This document shows positions 40,819-49,994 of a stretch of 62,759 nucleotides of DNA, piece by piece. Every line of letters begins with the position of its first letter. The stretch's first letter is position 1. The position numbers and the translations under genes are program-made. The notes below the pieces were generated by a model, which was given only the letters and a program-made list of their open reading frames with translations, was not told the origin of the DNA and searched no databases. Where the stretch lies: NCBI GenBank assembly GCA_002050125.1, contig MWTA01000098.1:1-62759 (forward strand), written 5' to 3'. The DNA is from Anaerolineae bacterium UTCFX2 (GTDB lineage: Bacteria > Chloroflexota > Anaerolineae > Anaerolineales > UBA4823).

Positions 40819-41805
40819 ATGACCGCAATGACCCCTCTGCCAGTGGTATCTCCAGGAAGCGATAAGTCTTTGTACAATATTGGCGTTGTGGCGCGCATGA
40901 CCGGCATTTCTTTAGCCACGCTGCGAGCTTGGGAACGGCGGTATCGTTTTCCCGATTCCGAAAGAACGGCTGGCGGGCACCGCCTGTATTCCGAGCGGGA
41001 AATCCTGCGCTTGCGCTGGGTCAAACAGCGGATCGGCGAGGGCATGCAAACCGCTCAGGCAATCCAGGCGCTCAAATATCAGGAAAGCACCGGGCAATTG
41101 ATCCTCGCGGAGGCGCGTCCCGAACCAACGGAGGCGCAAAAACTCGCGATCCCTGCCGCCCATATCCATCTTTACGAAGAGCGCCTTGTTACAGCGTTGA
41201 TCAGTCAAAAATTCGAGGAAGCGGATGCGATTTTAGGCGATGCGCTGGCTGCGTCCTCTCCGGATGATCTGATTTTAACGCTGATCGCGCCAGCGTTTGC
41301 CAAAATTGGGCAAGCCTGGGAAGCAGGAACGCTAAACGTTGCAGTGGAACATCTGGCAACAAATTACTTGCGCCAACGGCTGCTGCTGTGGATGGCAAGC
41401 GCGCCGCCGCCGAAATCCATCCGTCCAATCGTATTGGCTTGTGCGCCTGACGAATGGCACGAAGGCGGTCTTCTAATCCTAAGTGCTTTGCTTCGCCGGC
41501 GGCGCTTTCCGGTCGACTACCTCGGACAAGCCGTACCGCTGCCGGACCTGGCAGCCTTTGTTCGTGAATCGCGCCCCTCCCTGGTGGTCCTGACCGCAAT
41601 GACCGAAAACAGCGCTTTGCAAATGATTGAATGGCCGCATTGGCTTCCCGAGGCTGTCCAAACTGGCAAGCCGCCTATCGCGTATGGAGGCCGGATCTTT
41701 GCCCTCCAGCCAGAATGGCGCCTGCGTATGGCTGGCGCTTACCTCGGAGATGATCTCCGAACGGGACTTGATAACCTCGAGCGCATTCTGGCGCAAAGCT
41801 CCTGA
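40819..41805 (+). CDS. carH: CarH-type adenosylcobalamin photoreceptor/repressor
   Basis: A 328-residue MerR-type regulator: N-terminal winged helix (YNIGVVARMTGISLATLRAW, RRYRFP), a helical bundle with Wx9EH (W167, E177, H178) and a B12-binding domain with ExHxxG (E212, H214, G217). These are the signature residues of CarH, which forms a DNA-bound tetramer with adenosylcobalamin in the dark and falls apart in light. A light-sensing role is therefore supported by motifs rather than by similarity alone. The ATG at 40828 is an alternative start with AGGATG before it. It is divergent from the SDR gene that it probably represses. No photolyase or carotenoid gene is in the window. Confidence 0.88.
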   Translation: MTAMTPLPVVSPGSDKSLYNIGVVARMTGISLATLRAWERRYRFPDSERTAGGHRLYSEREILRLRWVKQRIGEGMQTAQAIQALKYQESTGQLILAEARPEPTEAQKLAIPAAHIHLYEERLVTALISQKFEEADAILGDALAASSPDDLILTLIAPAFAKIGQAWEAGTLNVAVEHLATNYLRQRLLLWMASAPPPKSIRPIVLACAPDEWHEGGLLILSALLRRRRFPVDYLGQAVPLPDLAAFVRESRPSLVVLTAMTENSALQMIEWPHWLPEAVQTGKPPIAYGGRIFALQPEWRLRMAGAYLGDDLRTGLDNLERILAQSS

Positions 41806-41875
41806 AAGAGGCTTCCTTTTGTGATATAGTACAGACCGTAAATCGCGGCAATAATTCACTCTTTGAGGCAGAACC

Positions 41876-42376
41876 ATGTCCACTCTTCGCTCCGACCGCG
41901 CCAGACGCCGGGTAGCCAAAATGCGCAACACCCGCATCGCCATTGGCGCTGTGGTTGTTATAATCCTCGCGGCAGTTGCCTTTTTTGTTTACAATTCACG
42001 CCCGCCCGCCGAAAGTCAGCCCACCCCAGGAGGAACGATGATCACCACCGCTTCAGGGCTCCAGTATGAAGACCTGGTCATCGGGACCGGCGCTCAAGCC
42101 CAGCCTGGAGATACCGTCAGTGTGCAATACACCGGCTGGCTGCAAGACGGCACCAAGTTCGACTCCTCGCTTAACCGCAATCAGCCGTTCACATTTACAC
42201 TTGATATGGGAAACGTGATCCGGGGTTGGGATGAGGGCGTTGGTGGAATGAAAGTCGGCGGAAAGCGCCGCCTGGTCATCCCCCCAGACCTGGCTTATGG
42301 ATCACGCGGCGCGGGCGGGGTCATCCCGCCCAACGCGACCCTGATCTTCGAGGTTGAGTTGTTGGAGGTTCGCTGA
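41876..42376 (+). CDS. FKBP-type peptidyl-prolyl isomerase, membrane-anchored
   Basis: A 166-residue isomerase: basic N-terminus, one membrane helix (about 20-40), Pro-rich linker and a complete FKBP domain (TASGLQYEDLVIGTG, GDTVSVQYTGWLQDGTKFDS, VIRGWDEGVGGMKVGGKRRL, IPPDLAYG, IPPNATLIFEVELLEV). The binding-pocket Tyr, Asp, Trp and Phe are present, so it should be active on the outer face as a folding helper. GAGGCAGA precedes the ATG. It starts 70 bases after carH. Confidence 0.92.
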   Translation: MSTLRSDRARRRVAKMRNTRIAIGAVVVIILAAVAFFVYNSRPPAESQPTPGGTMITTASGLQYEDLVIGTGAQAQPGDTVSVQYTGWLQDGTKFDSSLNRNQPFTFTLDMGNVIRGWDEGVGGMKVGGKRRLVIPPDLAYGSRGAGGVIPPNATLIFEVELLEVR

Positions 42377-42435
42377 CCCTCGGTTTGGAAGATATTCCCG
42401 GCTGCTTAACAGCAGATTATCAACCCTGACAAAGC

Positions 42436-42474
42436 GAACAACCACCGAGCATATTCGGCGGTTGTTCATTTTGT
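42436..42474. terminator. Bidirectional terminator between convergent genes
   Basis: Arms GAACAACCACCGA and TCGGCGGTTGTTC (42436-42448, 42455-42467; one mismatch) with a 6-base loop, followed by ATTTTGT. It separates the FKBP gene from the convergent aminotransferase gene. Confidence 0.75.
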
Positions 42475-42497
42475 CAAACTAAAGAACGCGTATCGAA

Positions 42498-43733
42498 TCA
42501 AGAAGAAACCGGCTGACCCATCTTCTCGGATAGCACCTTCCCTAATCGCGCAATACCCGTTTGAATTTTCTCGGGATTGGCGTTCGAGAAATTGAGGCGC
42601 ATGGTATTGTGTCCGCCTCCGGTGGGGAAGAAAGGTGCCCCTGGAACAAACGCGACTTTTTGTTCAACCGCCGCTTTAAGCACCTCCGCCGCGTTTTGAT
42701 CCTCGGGCAACGTGCCCCACAAGAACAGCCCTCCCTCCGGGTGCGTCCATTCGACGCCAGGGGGGAAATAGGCATCCATGGCGCCCAGCATTACGTTTCG
42801 CCGTTCGCCATACACCTTCTGAATGAGCTTGACGTGCTGATCTAAAAATCCGCCGTGGGCAACTTCGTACGCCACCAACTGATTGAATGTGGAGGTGTGC
42901 AGGTCTGCCCCTTGCTTGGCTTGAACCAGTTTGCGGATCACCTCTGGCGGCGCGACAACCCATGCCAGGCGCAAGCCAGGCGCAAGCGTTTTCGAGAAAG
43001 TGCTCAAATAGATCACGTTCCCGCGATAGCACTGATCCCCGTTTTCTCTGAGCTGGCTATCCAGAACGACGATCCCGGGCAAGTGCTCCCCTTCGTAGCG
43101 CAGTTGACCGTACGGGTCATCTTCAACAATCGGCACCCCGTAGCGGTCTGCCAGCTCAATCAGCTTATGCCGGCGCTCGAGGGACAATGTCACTCCAGTG
43201 GGATTTTGAAAATTCGGCAGCACGTAGATAAACTTCGGACCGGTTCGCAGCGCTTCTTCGAGCGCGTCGGTAATCATCCCGTGTTCATCCATGGGGACGG
43301 TGACATATTCTGCGCCGTAGCCAGCCCAGGCTTGCAGCGCCCCGAGGTAAGTGGGCGATTCAACCAAAATCCGGTCACCCGGGTTGATTAGAATCTTGCC
43401 CAGTAAGTCCAAAGCCTGTTGCGATCCGGTTGTGATTAAAATATTCTCAGCGGTAATTTCAATGCCAAGGCGGTTGGTATGGCGGACGATCATCTCACGC
43501 AAAGGCTTGTATCCTTCCGTCGCGCCATACTGCAGAGCCAAATGACCCTGGTCACGCAGTACACGCTCACAAGCCTCCATAAACTGCTCGTATGGGAAGA
43601 CATCCGGCGCCGGCATGCCTCCGCCGAATGAGATAATATCGGGTTGTTCGGTTAGCTTCAACAGTTCGCGGATGGCAGAGCTGCCCATTCGCTGGGTTCG
43701 CTGTGCAAAACGATACTCCCAAGGTGTCTGCAT
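42498..43733 (-). CDS. PLP-dependent class I/II aminotransferase (LysN/ARO8-like)
   Basis: A 411-residue aminotransferase: ISFGGGMPAPDVFP, LQYGATEGYKPLRE, ENILITTGSQQALDLLGKIL, FIYVLPNFQNPTGVTLS with the cofactor Asn, VEDDPYGQLRYEG, the Schiff-base Lys in LSTFSKTLAPGLRLAW, and C-terminal MRLNFSN with the carboxylate-binding Arg. The pattern fits the 2-aminoadipate/valine-pyruvate/MocR-like group. The exact substrate is open. I use the ATG at 43733, with AAGGAG 6 bases upstream. It follows the GlyA-GcvT gene and may share its transcript. Confidence 0.88.
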   Translation of the reverse strand: MQTPWEYRFAQRTQRMGSSAIRELLKLTEQPDIISFGGGMPAPDVFPYEQFMEACERVLRDQGHLALQYGATEGYKPLREMIVRHTNRLGIEITAENILITTGSQQALDLLGKILINPGDRILVESPTYLGALQAWAGYGAEYVTVPMDEHGMITDALEEALRTGPKFIYVLPNFQNPTGVTLSLERRHKLIELADRYGVPIVEDDPYGQLRYEGEHLPGIVVLDSQLRENGDQCYRGNVIYLSTFSKTLAPGLRLAWVVAPPEVIRKLVQAKQGADLHTSTFNQLVAYEVAHGGFLDQHVKLIQKVYGERRNVMLGAMDAYFPPGVEWTHPEGGLFLWGTLPEDQNAAEVLKAAVEQKVAFVPGAPFFPTGGGHNTMRLNFSNANPEKIQTGIARLGKVLSEKMGQPVSS

Positions 43734-43798
43734 TTTCATCTCCTTATTTCTGGCTTGACCCAAACTGGTATTCAGGATCCGATGAATTGATCTGACGA

Positions 43799-46700
43799 TC
43801 AAAGATAACGACTGATCACTTTGGCTTTTGAAGCCAAAACTGCCCGGTCGCCCAACTTGAAGGAAGCCGGAGGTTTTCCGAGGTTGTCGGGAGCATTCTG
43901 GAAGATGAAAAGCGGTTGACCCTCTTCCAGCATTTGCTCAACATAGGCTTGTCCAACCAGGGCGCCCTCCGTGTCCAACGCGCAGCTTGTCACCCAGCCG
44001 ATCACCTTTCCACGTCCTTCCAGAACCGGGTCGCCTGGATGCGCCATGCGGACGCCTTTCTCTTCGAAGCGGAAACGCACCACTGTCCCGTGCTCCGTTT
44101 CCCGATTCTTCAAATAAGCGTCACGACCAATAAACCAGGGTTTATATAGTTTAACATAATGTTCAAAACCTGCCTGAACAACACTCAAGTCGGGTCTGCC
44201 TAACTTCCCAGAGCCAGCGCCCATTTCATGCCCGTATAGCGGAAGCCCCGCTTCGGTGCGCAACGAATCGCGCGCCCCCAGACCGATTGGCTTAAGACCG
44301 AGCGGCTCACCCACGCGGATCAATGCATTGAACAGCGCCTCAGCCTGATCGGGGTGCACGAACAGTTCAAATGCCATTTTTTCGCCGGTGTATCCGGTGC
44401 GCGAGACCACCAGATCGAAACCTCCGATCCTGGCTTCGCAAAGCTCCGTGCGTTTCAGTTTCAAGATTTGCTGGCGGGTTGATTCATCGACCTCCAACCC
44501 AAGCAGTATATCGCGCGAACGCGGACCTTGGAGCGCCAAATCTACGCGCATGTCGGCGCCATTTATGAGATCCCGCAGGTCGCGCAGCGCCGTTTTCCGA
44601 CCGAACGCCCGGGCGGAAGGTCGATCGTTGTCGATCAACATTTCTCCAGCCAGGACGGCGTTCAACCAAGCCCAATCTTTAGCGTCATTTGAAGCGTTGA
44701 CGACGATCATGTACTTCTCAGGCGCGCGACGATAGACCAACAGATCATCGATCACTCTGCCATCCGGATCAAGAAAGTGCGTGTAACAGGATTCGCCCAC
44801 ACCCAACGCGCCGATGTCATTTGCCACAACACAATCCAAAAACAGCGCCGCATCCGGGCCCTCAGCCTGATACACCCCCATATGGGCTACATCAAATATG
44901 CCGGCTGCTTGCCGGACCGCGCGATGTTCTTCTAATATCGAGCTGTACCATAGGGGCATTTCCCAACCGGCAAACGGGGTCAACTTTGCCCCTAACCGCT
45001 TGTGCGTCTCATAAATCGGGGTTCGCCGCAGCGGCAGTTCCTGCTCTTCCCAGGTAAAAGCCGGCAAACCGGGACCTTTTTGCTTCCGGCAGCCGATGTA
45101 ATAAGGCTTATCCGACGCCGCGCTGATCGAGCCATCCAACCGGTCTGGTTCGCGGTCAGAATCGCTCACCCAGACCGGGCCGGGCAGTTTTCGATATGGA
45201 TCGTTATCAAAATACACGTACCCGTCTGACAGATCCCGCAGCCAACTGGCAGCCGTCGCAGCTTCTTCGGCGGACACAGTCAGTTGGTATTGGTCGCCTT
45301 CCAGACGACTCAGCGAACATTGAATTTCACCCTTGGGCGTGATCAGACCAGACGCCTGGTGTTCGTTAGAGGCAAGCGCTTCGATATCAGAAGTGAATGC
45401 GAAATTCAAAAAGCTGCGCACCCGGCTGCCGTCCAACAAAAATACGCCGTAGTTACCTTTAGGGCGTTCGTCGGAGAAATAAAAATGGGGATACCCATGA
45501 CAACTTGGCTCAAAATCCGAGGCAGCCCGGCGAGCTAAATCGCGTGCGGCGATGCGGGCGCCTTCCAATGCGGTGTAATCAACGCGGGATCGGCGTTCCA
45601 GCCCTTTGCGTCCCATTTGGACAAATGGCGTAGTCGCCTTGAGCAGGTCGGAAATAATATCCGCCAGTTCGACCAATTCCTTCTCTTTGAAACCGCGCTG
45701 GGTGACCCAGGGCGTACCCATACGGATACCTGAGGGATCCAGCGCAGAGTGGTCGCCAGGGATTGTGTTGCGATTAACGACGATTCCAGCAATATCAAGT
45801 ATTCGGGAGGCTTGATCACCAGATAACGCAACGCCAGCTTCGTTTTTTATCGAGCGGCAATCAAGATTCATCAGATGTGTGTTCGTTCCACCATAAGGGA
45901 TGCCAAACCCATGCTCTTTCAGCCGCTTGGTGAAGGCTACACAATTCTTTACGATCTGTTCTTGCAGCTTGCGGAACTGTTCGGTCTGAGCCAGCTTGAA
46001 AGTAAGCGCAATCGCGGCAAATACATTGACATGCGGACCGCCCTGCTCGCCCGGGAATACCGCGCGATCGATCTTGCGCGCCAGGCTCGGGTCGGTCGTC
46101 AGAATGCACGCGCCGCGTGGTCCACACAGTGATTTGTGGGTTGTGAACGTGATTATGTCTGCGTAACCAATCGGCGATGGGAACATGCCGCCGACAACCA
46201 GACCTGCCACGTGAGCGATATCAGCGAAAAGGAAAGCCCCCACCTGATCGGCGATCTGGCGGAAGCGCGCCCAATCGACTGTCCACGGATAGGATGAATA
46301 ACCGGCGATGATGAATTTCGGTTTATGTTCAATCGCCAGCGTTTCAATCTGATCATAGTTGATTTGCTGTGTCTGCGGGTCGATGGTGTAGTGCACCGCA
46401 TTGTAATATTTGCCCGAGCGGTTCACCGAAGAGCCGTGCGAGAGATGACCGCCGTGAAGCAGGTTCATCCCCATCATCGTTTCGCCCGGATTAATCAGTG
46501 CATGGTATACGGCGTTGTTCGCCGGGGCGCCTGAAAGCGGTTGAACGTTCACGAATATCCCGTCTGCACTGACCCCATTTGCTGCAAAGGCCTCCGCGCA
46601 GCGCCGGCGGGCAAGCGCTTCGATCAAATCAGCGTATTCGACGCCTTTATAGTAACGTGGGTCTGCGTTGCGCCGAAAATGACCCAGCCTGGCTTTGTAA

Positions 46701-46927
46701 TCCAGGATCTGGGATTCGTCCATCCAGCGCGTGTCCTCATCCGGATAACCCTCAGCATAGATGTTCTGAAACGCTGAAGCCAGAGCGTCCCTGACAGCTA
46801 AGGGCGCCTGGGTTTCGCTTGGAATCATGATGATCTTGCGCACCTGGCGTTCGGCTTCAAGTTGGGTTAACTCATAAACCGCCGGGTCCAGATTGGACAA
46901 TGAACCGCGAAAAAGGAAATCATTCAT
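43799..46927 (-). CDS. Serine hydroxymethyltransferase - aminomethyltransferase (GcvT) fusion
   Basis: A 1042-residue two-enzyme fusion. Residues about 1-450 are SHMT: MIPSETQAPLAVRDALAS, NVQPLSGAPANNAVY, the PLP Lys in TTHKSLCGPRG, GGTNTHLMNLD and GIRMGTPWVTQRG. Residues about 450-625 form a connecting domain (FLNFAFTSDIEALASNE, ASGLITPKGEIQCSLS) that itself resembles a worn folate-barrel half. Residues about 640-1042 are GcvT (THKRLGAKLTPFAGWEMPLW, GIFDVAHMGVYQAEG, ALQGPRSRDIL, SRTGYTGEKMAFELF, GLGARDSLRTEAGLPLYG). It links serine/glycine interconversion to glycine cleavage through tetrahydrofolate. TAGGAGC precedes the ATG. Confidence 0.92.
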   Translation of the reverse strand: MNDFLFRGSLSNLDPAVYELTQLEAERQVRKIIMIPSETQAPLAVRDALASAFQNIYAEGYPDEDTRWMDESQILDYKARLGHFRRNADPRYYKGVEYADLIEALARRRCAEAFAANGVSADGIFVNVQPLSGAPANNAVYHALINPGETMMGMNLLHGGHLSHGSSVNRSGKYYNAVHYTIDPQTQQINYDQIETLAIEHKPKFIIAGYSSYPWTVDWARFRQIADQVGAFLFADIAHVAGLVVGGMFPSPIGYADIITFTTHKSLCGPRGACILTTDPSLARKIDRAVFPGEQGGPHVNVFAAIALTFKLAQTEQFRKLQEQIVKNCVAFTKRLKEHGFGIPYGGTNTHLMNLDCRSIKNEAGVALSGDQASRILDIAGIVVNRNTIPGDHSALDPSGIRMGTPWVTQRGFKEKELVELADIISDLLKATTPFVQMGRKGLERRSRVDYTALEGARIAARDLARRAASDFEPSCHGYPHFYFSDERPKGNYGVFLLDGSRVRSFLNFAFTSDIEALASNEHQASGLITPKGEIQCSLSRLEGDQYQLTVSAEEAATAASWLRDLSDGYVYFDNDPYRKLPGPVWVSDSDREPDRLDGSISAASDKPYYIGCRKQKGPGLPAFTWEEQELPLRRTPIYETHKRLGAKLTPFAGWEMPLWYSSILEEHRAVRQAAGIFDVAHMGVYQAEGPDAALFLDCVVANDIGALGVGESCYTHFLDPDGRVIDDLLVYRRAPEKYMIVVNASNDAKDWAWLNAVLAGEMLIDNDRPSARAFGRKTALRDLRDLINGADMRVDLALQGPRSRDILLGLEVDESTRQQILKLKRTELCEARIGGFDLVVSRTGYTGEKMAFELFVHPDQAEALFNALIRVGEPLGLKPIGLGARDSLRTEAGLPLYGHEMGAGSGKLGRPDLSVVQAGFEHYVKLYKPWFIGRDAYLKNRETEHGTVVRFRFEEKGVRMAHPGDPVLEGRGKVIGWVTSCALDTEGALVGQAYVEQMLEEGQPLFIFQNAPDNLGKPPASFKLGDRAVLASKAKVISRYL

Positions 46928-47225
46928 TCGTTGCTCCTAACGGTTTTACGGATATTCATTATGGAGTAGGCTCAAACAAAAGAGGTGAAAAAGCGCATTC
47001 AGCAAGCGCTGCGTACCAGTGCGCGGCTTGGCGATGCACCTTCTTTGTCATGCCAAATTCATTTTAGTCGGATAGAAAACCAGGGTCAAGTGATGAAAAG
47101 CATAGTTGAGTATGCAATTATTCCACTATCAAGAATCCCACAGCCAAACGTCCGGATAGAACGCCAGCGGGTTGATTTGTTAGCAGACCTACGACGCGCA
47201 GATAACGGCAGGTTATGAGTTCAAT
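46928..47225. other. Intergenic region without a recognised gene
   Basis: About 300 bases between the fusion gene and the CBS gene. A plus-strand open frame of 77 codons here has no ribosome-binding site or protein-like character. No convincing promoter, repeat or RNA structure is seen. Confidence 0.6.
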
Positions 47226-47672
47226 TTAGTGACCGTAGTCGCTGCCGAGAATATAATTCTCCAGCCGGTCGATTTGGTCCTGTTTGTAGGAGATAATTGC
47301 GGTCATCACATCGCGCATGGAGACAATCCCGACGACTTGTTTATTCTCCTCGACCGGAAGGTGGCGGATGTGATACTTGGTCATCAATTCGATACATTCT
47401 TCCAGTGTCTGATCCAAGCCCACGGTGATCATGTTTTTTGTCATGATGTCATTGATAGGCGTATTAACCGATGATCGCCCCATCAAAATGATTTTTCGGC
47501 AATAATCGCGCTCCGTGAATATCCCGATGATTTTGTTTTCTTCACATATCATCACTGCGCCGACGTTGTTTTCCGCCATGAGTTGCAGCGCACGATAAAC
47601 CGTATCGGTTGGCGCTACCGAAACAGCGGTTTGGGTAATTTGTCTTTTGATGAGGTCTTTTACTGTGATCAT
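47226..47672 (-). CDS. CBS-domain pair protein
   Basis: A 148-residue protein with two CBS motifs in tandem (VYRALQLMAENNVGAVMICE, IIGIFTERDYCRKI, then LEECIELMTKYHIRHLPVEE and VVGIVSMRDVMTAI). Such pairs form a Bateman module that usually binds adenine nucleotides. No other domain is attached. It lies 61 bases after the hydrogenase maturation protease gene, so it may be the last gene of the hyf-like operon and act as an energy-state sensor. AAAGAGG precedes the ATG. Confidence 0.85.
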   Translation of the reverse strand: MITVKDLIKRQITQTAVSVAPTDTVYRALQLMAENNVGAVMICEENKIIGIFTERDYCRKIILMGRSSVNTPINDIMTKNMITVGLDQTLEECIELMTKYHIRHLPVEENKQVVGIVSMRDVMTAIISYKQDQIDRLENYILGSDYGH

Positions 47673-47733
47673 AGCTGCCTCTTTCTTCTGATGGTAATTA
47701 TCGGCGGGTAATTTTCAAACCGGCTTCAATTTC

Positions 47734-48186
47734 CTAGAGAACCTCCCAGTCCAGTGCGCCGCGTTTCAATCCAGCGTACACCTCTGATACGGCTCGCTTG
47801 ACCGCTTCGGACATGGGATATCCAAACGATACTACTTCGGGTTGGATGCCCAGAAACATCACCGTGGGAATGAACTCTTTTAGTGATTCTATCAAAAATG
47901 TGAGCGGAAGTGTATGGGTAGAGAACATGAACGGGTTTTCCAGGCTTTCCTGCGCGAGCAAGCGAACCGTTCCAGACGGAAGATCCATGTCCGCGGTATC
48001 GACGACCAACACCAGGTTCGGCGCAAGCGCGCGCAGTTGGTGCAGGCAGTTCTCGGGAACGCTGCCCCCGTTGACGATCCCCCATCTTTCAAGGGGGGCT
48101 TCGTGCAGGAGCCGCGCTAAAAGGGCGCCCGCCCCGTCGTCTCCCATCAGGCTGTTGCCAACCGTCAATACCACATTTTCGATCAC
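47734..48186 (-). CDS. hycI: Hydrogenase maturation protease (HycI-like)
   Basis: A 150-residue protease of the HyaD/HycI family: VLTVGNSLMGDDGAGALLA with the Ni-sensing Asp, NGGSVPENCL, VVDTADMDLPSG with the second acidic residue, and FSTHTLPL with the His. It clips the C-terminal peptide of the hydrogenase large subunit after Ni insertion. The start is GTG at 48186, overlapping the HycH stop (GTGA). A longer upstream frame is not needed. Its substrate should be the HycE-like subunit encoded in the same operon. Confidence 0.9.
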   Translation of the reverse strand: MIENVVLTVGNSLMGDDGAGALLARLLHEAPLERWGIVNGGSVPENCLHQLRALAPNLVLVVDTADMDLPSGTVRLLAQESLENPFMFSTHTLPLTFLIESLKEFIPTVMFLGIQPEVVSFGYPMSEAVKRAVSEVYAGLKRGALDWEVL

Positions 48187-48575
48187 GCAAATTTCCTGAC
48201 CATGAGATAGAGGGCGGGTTCTTGGGCGATGCCCTCCAGGCACTCAGCCAAAGTCCTGCACCAGGGCGGTTGTTGACCAGCAGGTTCCTCCACCAAAGGC
48301 TTCAAGAACTCAACGTGCTCTCGGTTGATTTCGATCTCTCCCCATTTGAACACACCTTCAAGTTTGGTGCGCCCTTTGCCAGCGGGCAAACCATTCACCC
48401 AATTACGAAAATCTTCGCCTTCGACTTCGAACTGGCTTGAAAAACAATCCAAAACGCCAACGTGATGTCCGATTGCCAGGGTGTAATACACCACCTGGCG
48501 GGCATTCTCTGGAACATCCTGCCGTTGATTTACGAATTTTTGGCGCAATTGGTAAAAAACAATCCGTTCGTTCAT
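48183..48575 (-). CDS. hycH: HycH-like hydrogenase maturation protein
   Basis: A 130-residue protein beginning MNERIVFYQLRQKFV, with ARQVVYYTLAIGHHVGVLDC, LEGVFKWGEIEINREHV and ALYLMVRKFA. It matches the pattern of E. coli HycH (VVYYSLAIGHHLGVIDC, YLMVRR), a formate-hydrogenlyase maturation factor. I use the ATG at 48575. Upstream in-frame codons exist but the only earlier full-length start is TTG. It is coupled to HycI by GTGA. Confidence 0.85.
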   Translation of the reverse strand: MNERIVFYQLRQKFVNQRQDVPENARQVVYYTLAIGHHVGVLDCFSSQFEVEGEDFRNWVNGLPAGKGRTKLEGVFKWGEIEINREHVEFLKPLVEEPAGQQPPWCRTLAECLEGIAQEPALYLMVRKFA

Positions 48576-48631
48576 TGCAAAGATATAACCCATTCGCTCA
48601 TTGATAAAATGCAATCCATCCGTTCATTGAA

Positions 48632-49405
48632 TTATGCTGGATTTCGACTCTGGTATAGATCCACTAAATGGAACATGATTTCTGTCAATCTCGGATCATC
48701 TTCAGGTTCAAGATATTGTTTCACTTTTCCAAGCAGCGTGCTGGAATCGGCGGTGCGCAAGATTTCCATGAAAGTCGCAGAGATTTGTTTTCCCTGCCAG
48801 TAGCCAGCCATCCGGCGAGCCGCACGCTCAATATCTATGCGCAATTCAAGCGGGATATCCGGGAAAATCAATTTCGATTTTTCGCCAGGCTGTTGAACGT
48901 GCTCCACGGCTTTCATTTTCTGTTTGAGCAACCCCAATGCCACGGCGAACCCATGGATCGTCGCCGGTGGAGTTGGTGGGCAGCCTGGGATGTAAAAATC
49001 GATCGGCAAGATCTTATCGGCGCCTCCCCAAACGCAATAAAGATCATGAAAGATCCCGCCCGAACATCCGCAGGCGCCATAGGCGACACAGATTTTTGGG
49101 TCCGGCGCGGCATGGTAAGCCCGCAGCGCCGGAACGCGCATCGAGCGCGTCATCGCGCCGGTATAGACCAGGATGTCGGCGTGGCGCGGCGAGGAAACCA
49201 CTTTAATTCCAAAACGTTCCGCGTCGAAAACTGGCGTAATTGCTGCAAAGATTTCGATCTCACACCCGTTGCATCCGCCGCAATCCACGCGGTACACATA
49301 CGCGGAGCGTTGGATGTCGTGCAGCAGCGCCCCTTTGAGCCGGTCAATCGCCTCGTCCGGGCGGATGGCGAACTCGCTGTCTGTCTTAATGTTGTAATCG
49401 GTCAT
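48632..49405 (-). CDS. hyfI: [NiFe]-hydrogenase small subunit (HyfI/HycG-like)
   Basis: A 257-residue NuoB/HycG-type small subunit that holds the proximal [4Fe-4S] cluster: [20 protein letters not shown] and [10 protein letters not shown] supply the four Cys. It has about 75 extra C-terminal residues ([20 protein letters not shown]). It accepts electrons from the ferredoxin-like subunits and faces the HycE-like large subunit. Its ATG lies 20 bases inside the end of the ferredoxin gene. Confidence 0.93.
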   Translation of the reverse strand: MTDYNIKTDSEFAIRPDEAIDRLKGALLHDIQRSAYVYRVDCGGCNGCEIEIFAAITPVFDAERFGIKVVSSPRHADILVYTGAMTRSMRVPALRAYHAAPDPKICVAYGACGCSGGIFHDLYCVWGGADKILPIDFYIPGCPPTPPATIHGFAVALGLLKQKMKAVEHVQQPGEKSKLIFPDIPLELRIDIERAARRMAGYWQGKQISATFMEILRTADSSTLLGKVKQYLEPEDDPRLTEIMFHLVDLYQSRNPA

Positions 49406-49940
49406 TAAACGCCTCCTGAGCCAGAGGTTTGACTCTGGGAAGATCGATCTTTCGCCGGCATTCGGGGCAGGCGGTCAACAGCGCACGCCGGTCAGCCGCT
49501 TCGGCGGGCGGCAGCCCAGCCTGATCCAGCAGCGCCAGCACATGGTTCAACTGTTTGGCAGAGGCAAAATAGACCCCGCACAAGCTGCAGGCTGCCAGTT
49601 CGAACTCCGCTCGAACGGTCAGGTCTTCACGCGTGAAAGACGCCAGCTCGAAATCCGACCCCAATTTAATCGCCCCGGTTGGACAGACCTCTTCACAGCG
49701 CGCACAGAAGATGCACTGCCCATAATATATTGACCAGATGCGCCTGCCCGTTTCCAAATCGGTTTCCATCGAGAGCGCATTTGGCGGGCAGGCAATTGTG
49801 CAAGCTGCACAGGCGATGCACTGTTCGGGGTTATATTCCGGTTTACCTCTAAATCCAGGCGCCAGCTCGACCGGCTGAAATGGATAGGGCACAGTAGCCT
49901 GACCGACCTTGAATAATTCTTGTACGAGTTTTAGGACCAT
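49386..49940 (-). CDS. hyfH: 2[4Fe-4S] ferredoxin subunit (HyfH/HycF-like)
   Basis: A 184-residue NuoI/HycF-type subunit with two tetranuclear cluster motifs, [13 protein letters not shown] and [15 protein letters not shown]. Additional Cys pairs occur in the C-terminal part ([18 protein letters not shown]) and may bind zinc. It relays electrons to the small subunit. GAGGAG lies 7 bases before the ATG. It is positioned between large and small subunit genes, as in hyf and hyc operons. Confidence 0.92.
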   Translation of the reverse strand: MVLKLVQELFKVGQATVPYPFQPVELAPGFRGKPEYNPEQCIACAACTIACPPNALSMETDLETGRRIWSIYYGQCIFCARCEEVCPTGAIKLGSDFELASFTREDLTVRAEFELAACSLCGVYFASAKQLNHVLALLDQAGLPPAEAADRRALLTACPECRRKIDLPRVKPLAQEAFNDRLQH

Positions 49941-49994
49941 CGAGCGCTCCTCAAAAATTGCACTAAATCTTCAATCCAGTGACAGGTTCTCTTT

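Noticed and set aside
46985..47218. 77-codon open frame in the gap before the CBS gene
   Set aside because: No ribosome-binding site, no recognisable composition and no neighbour coupling.
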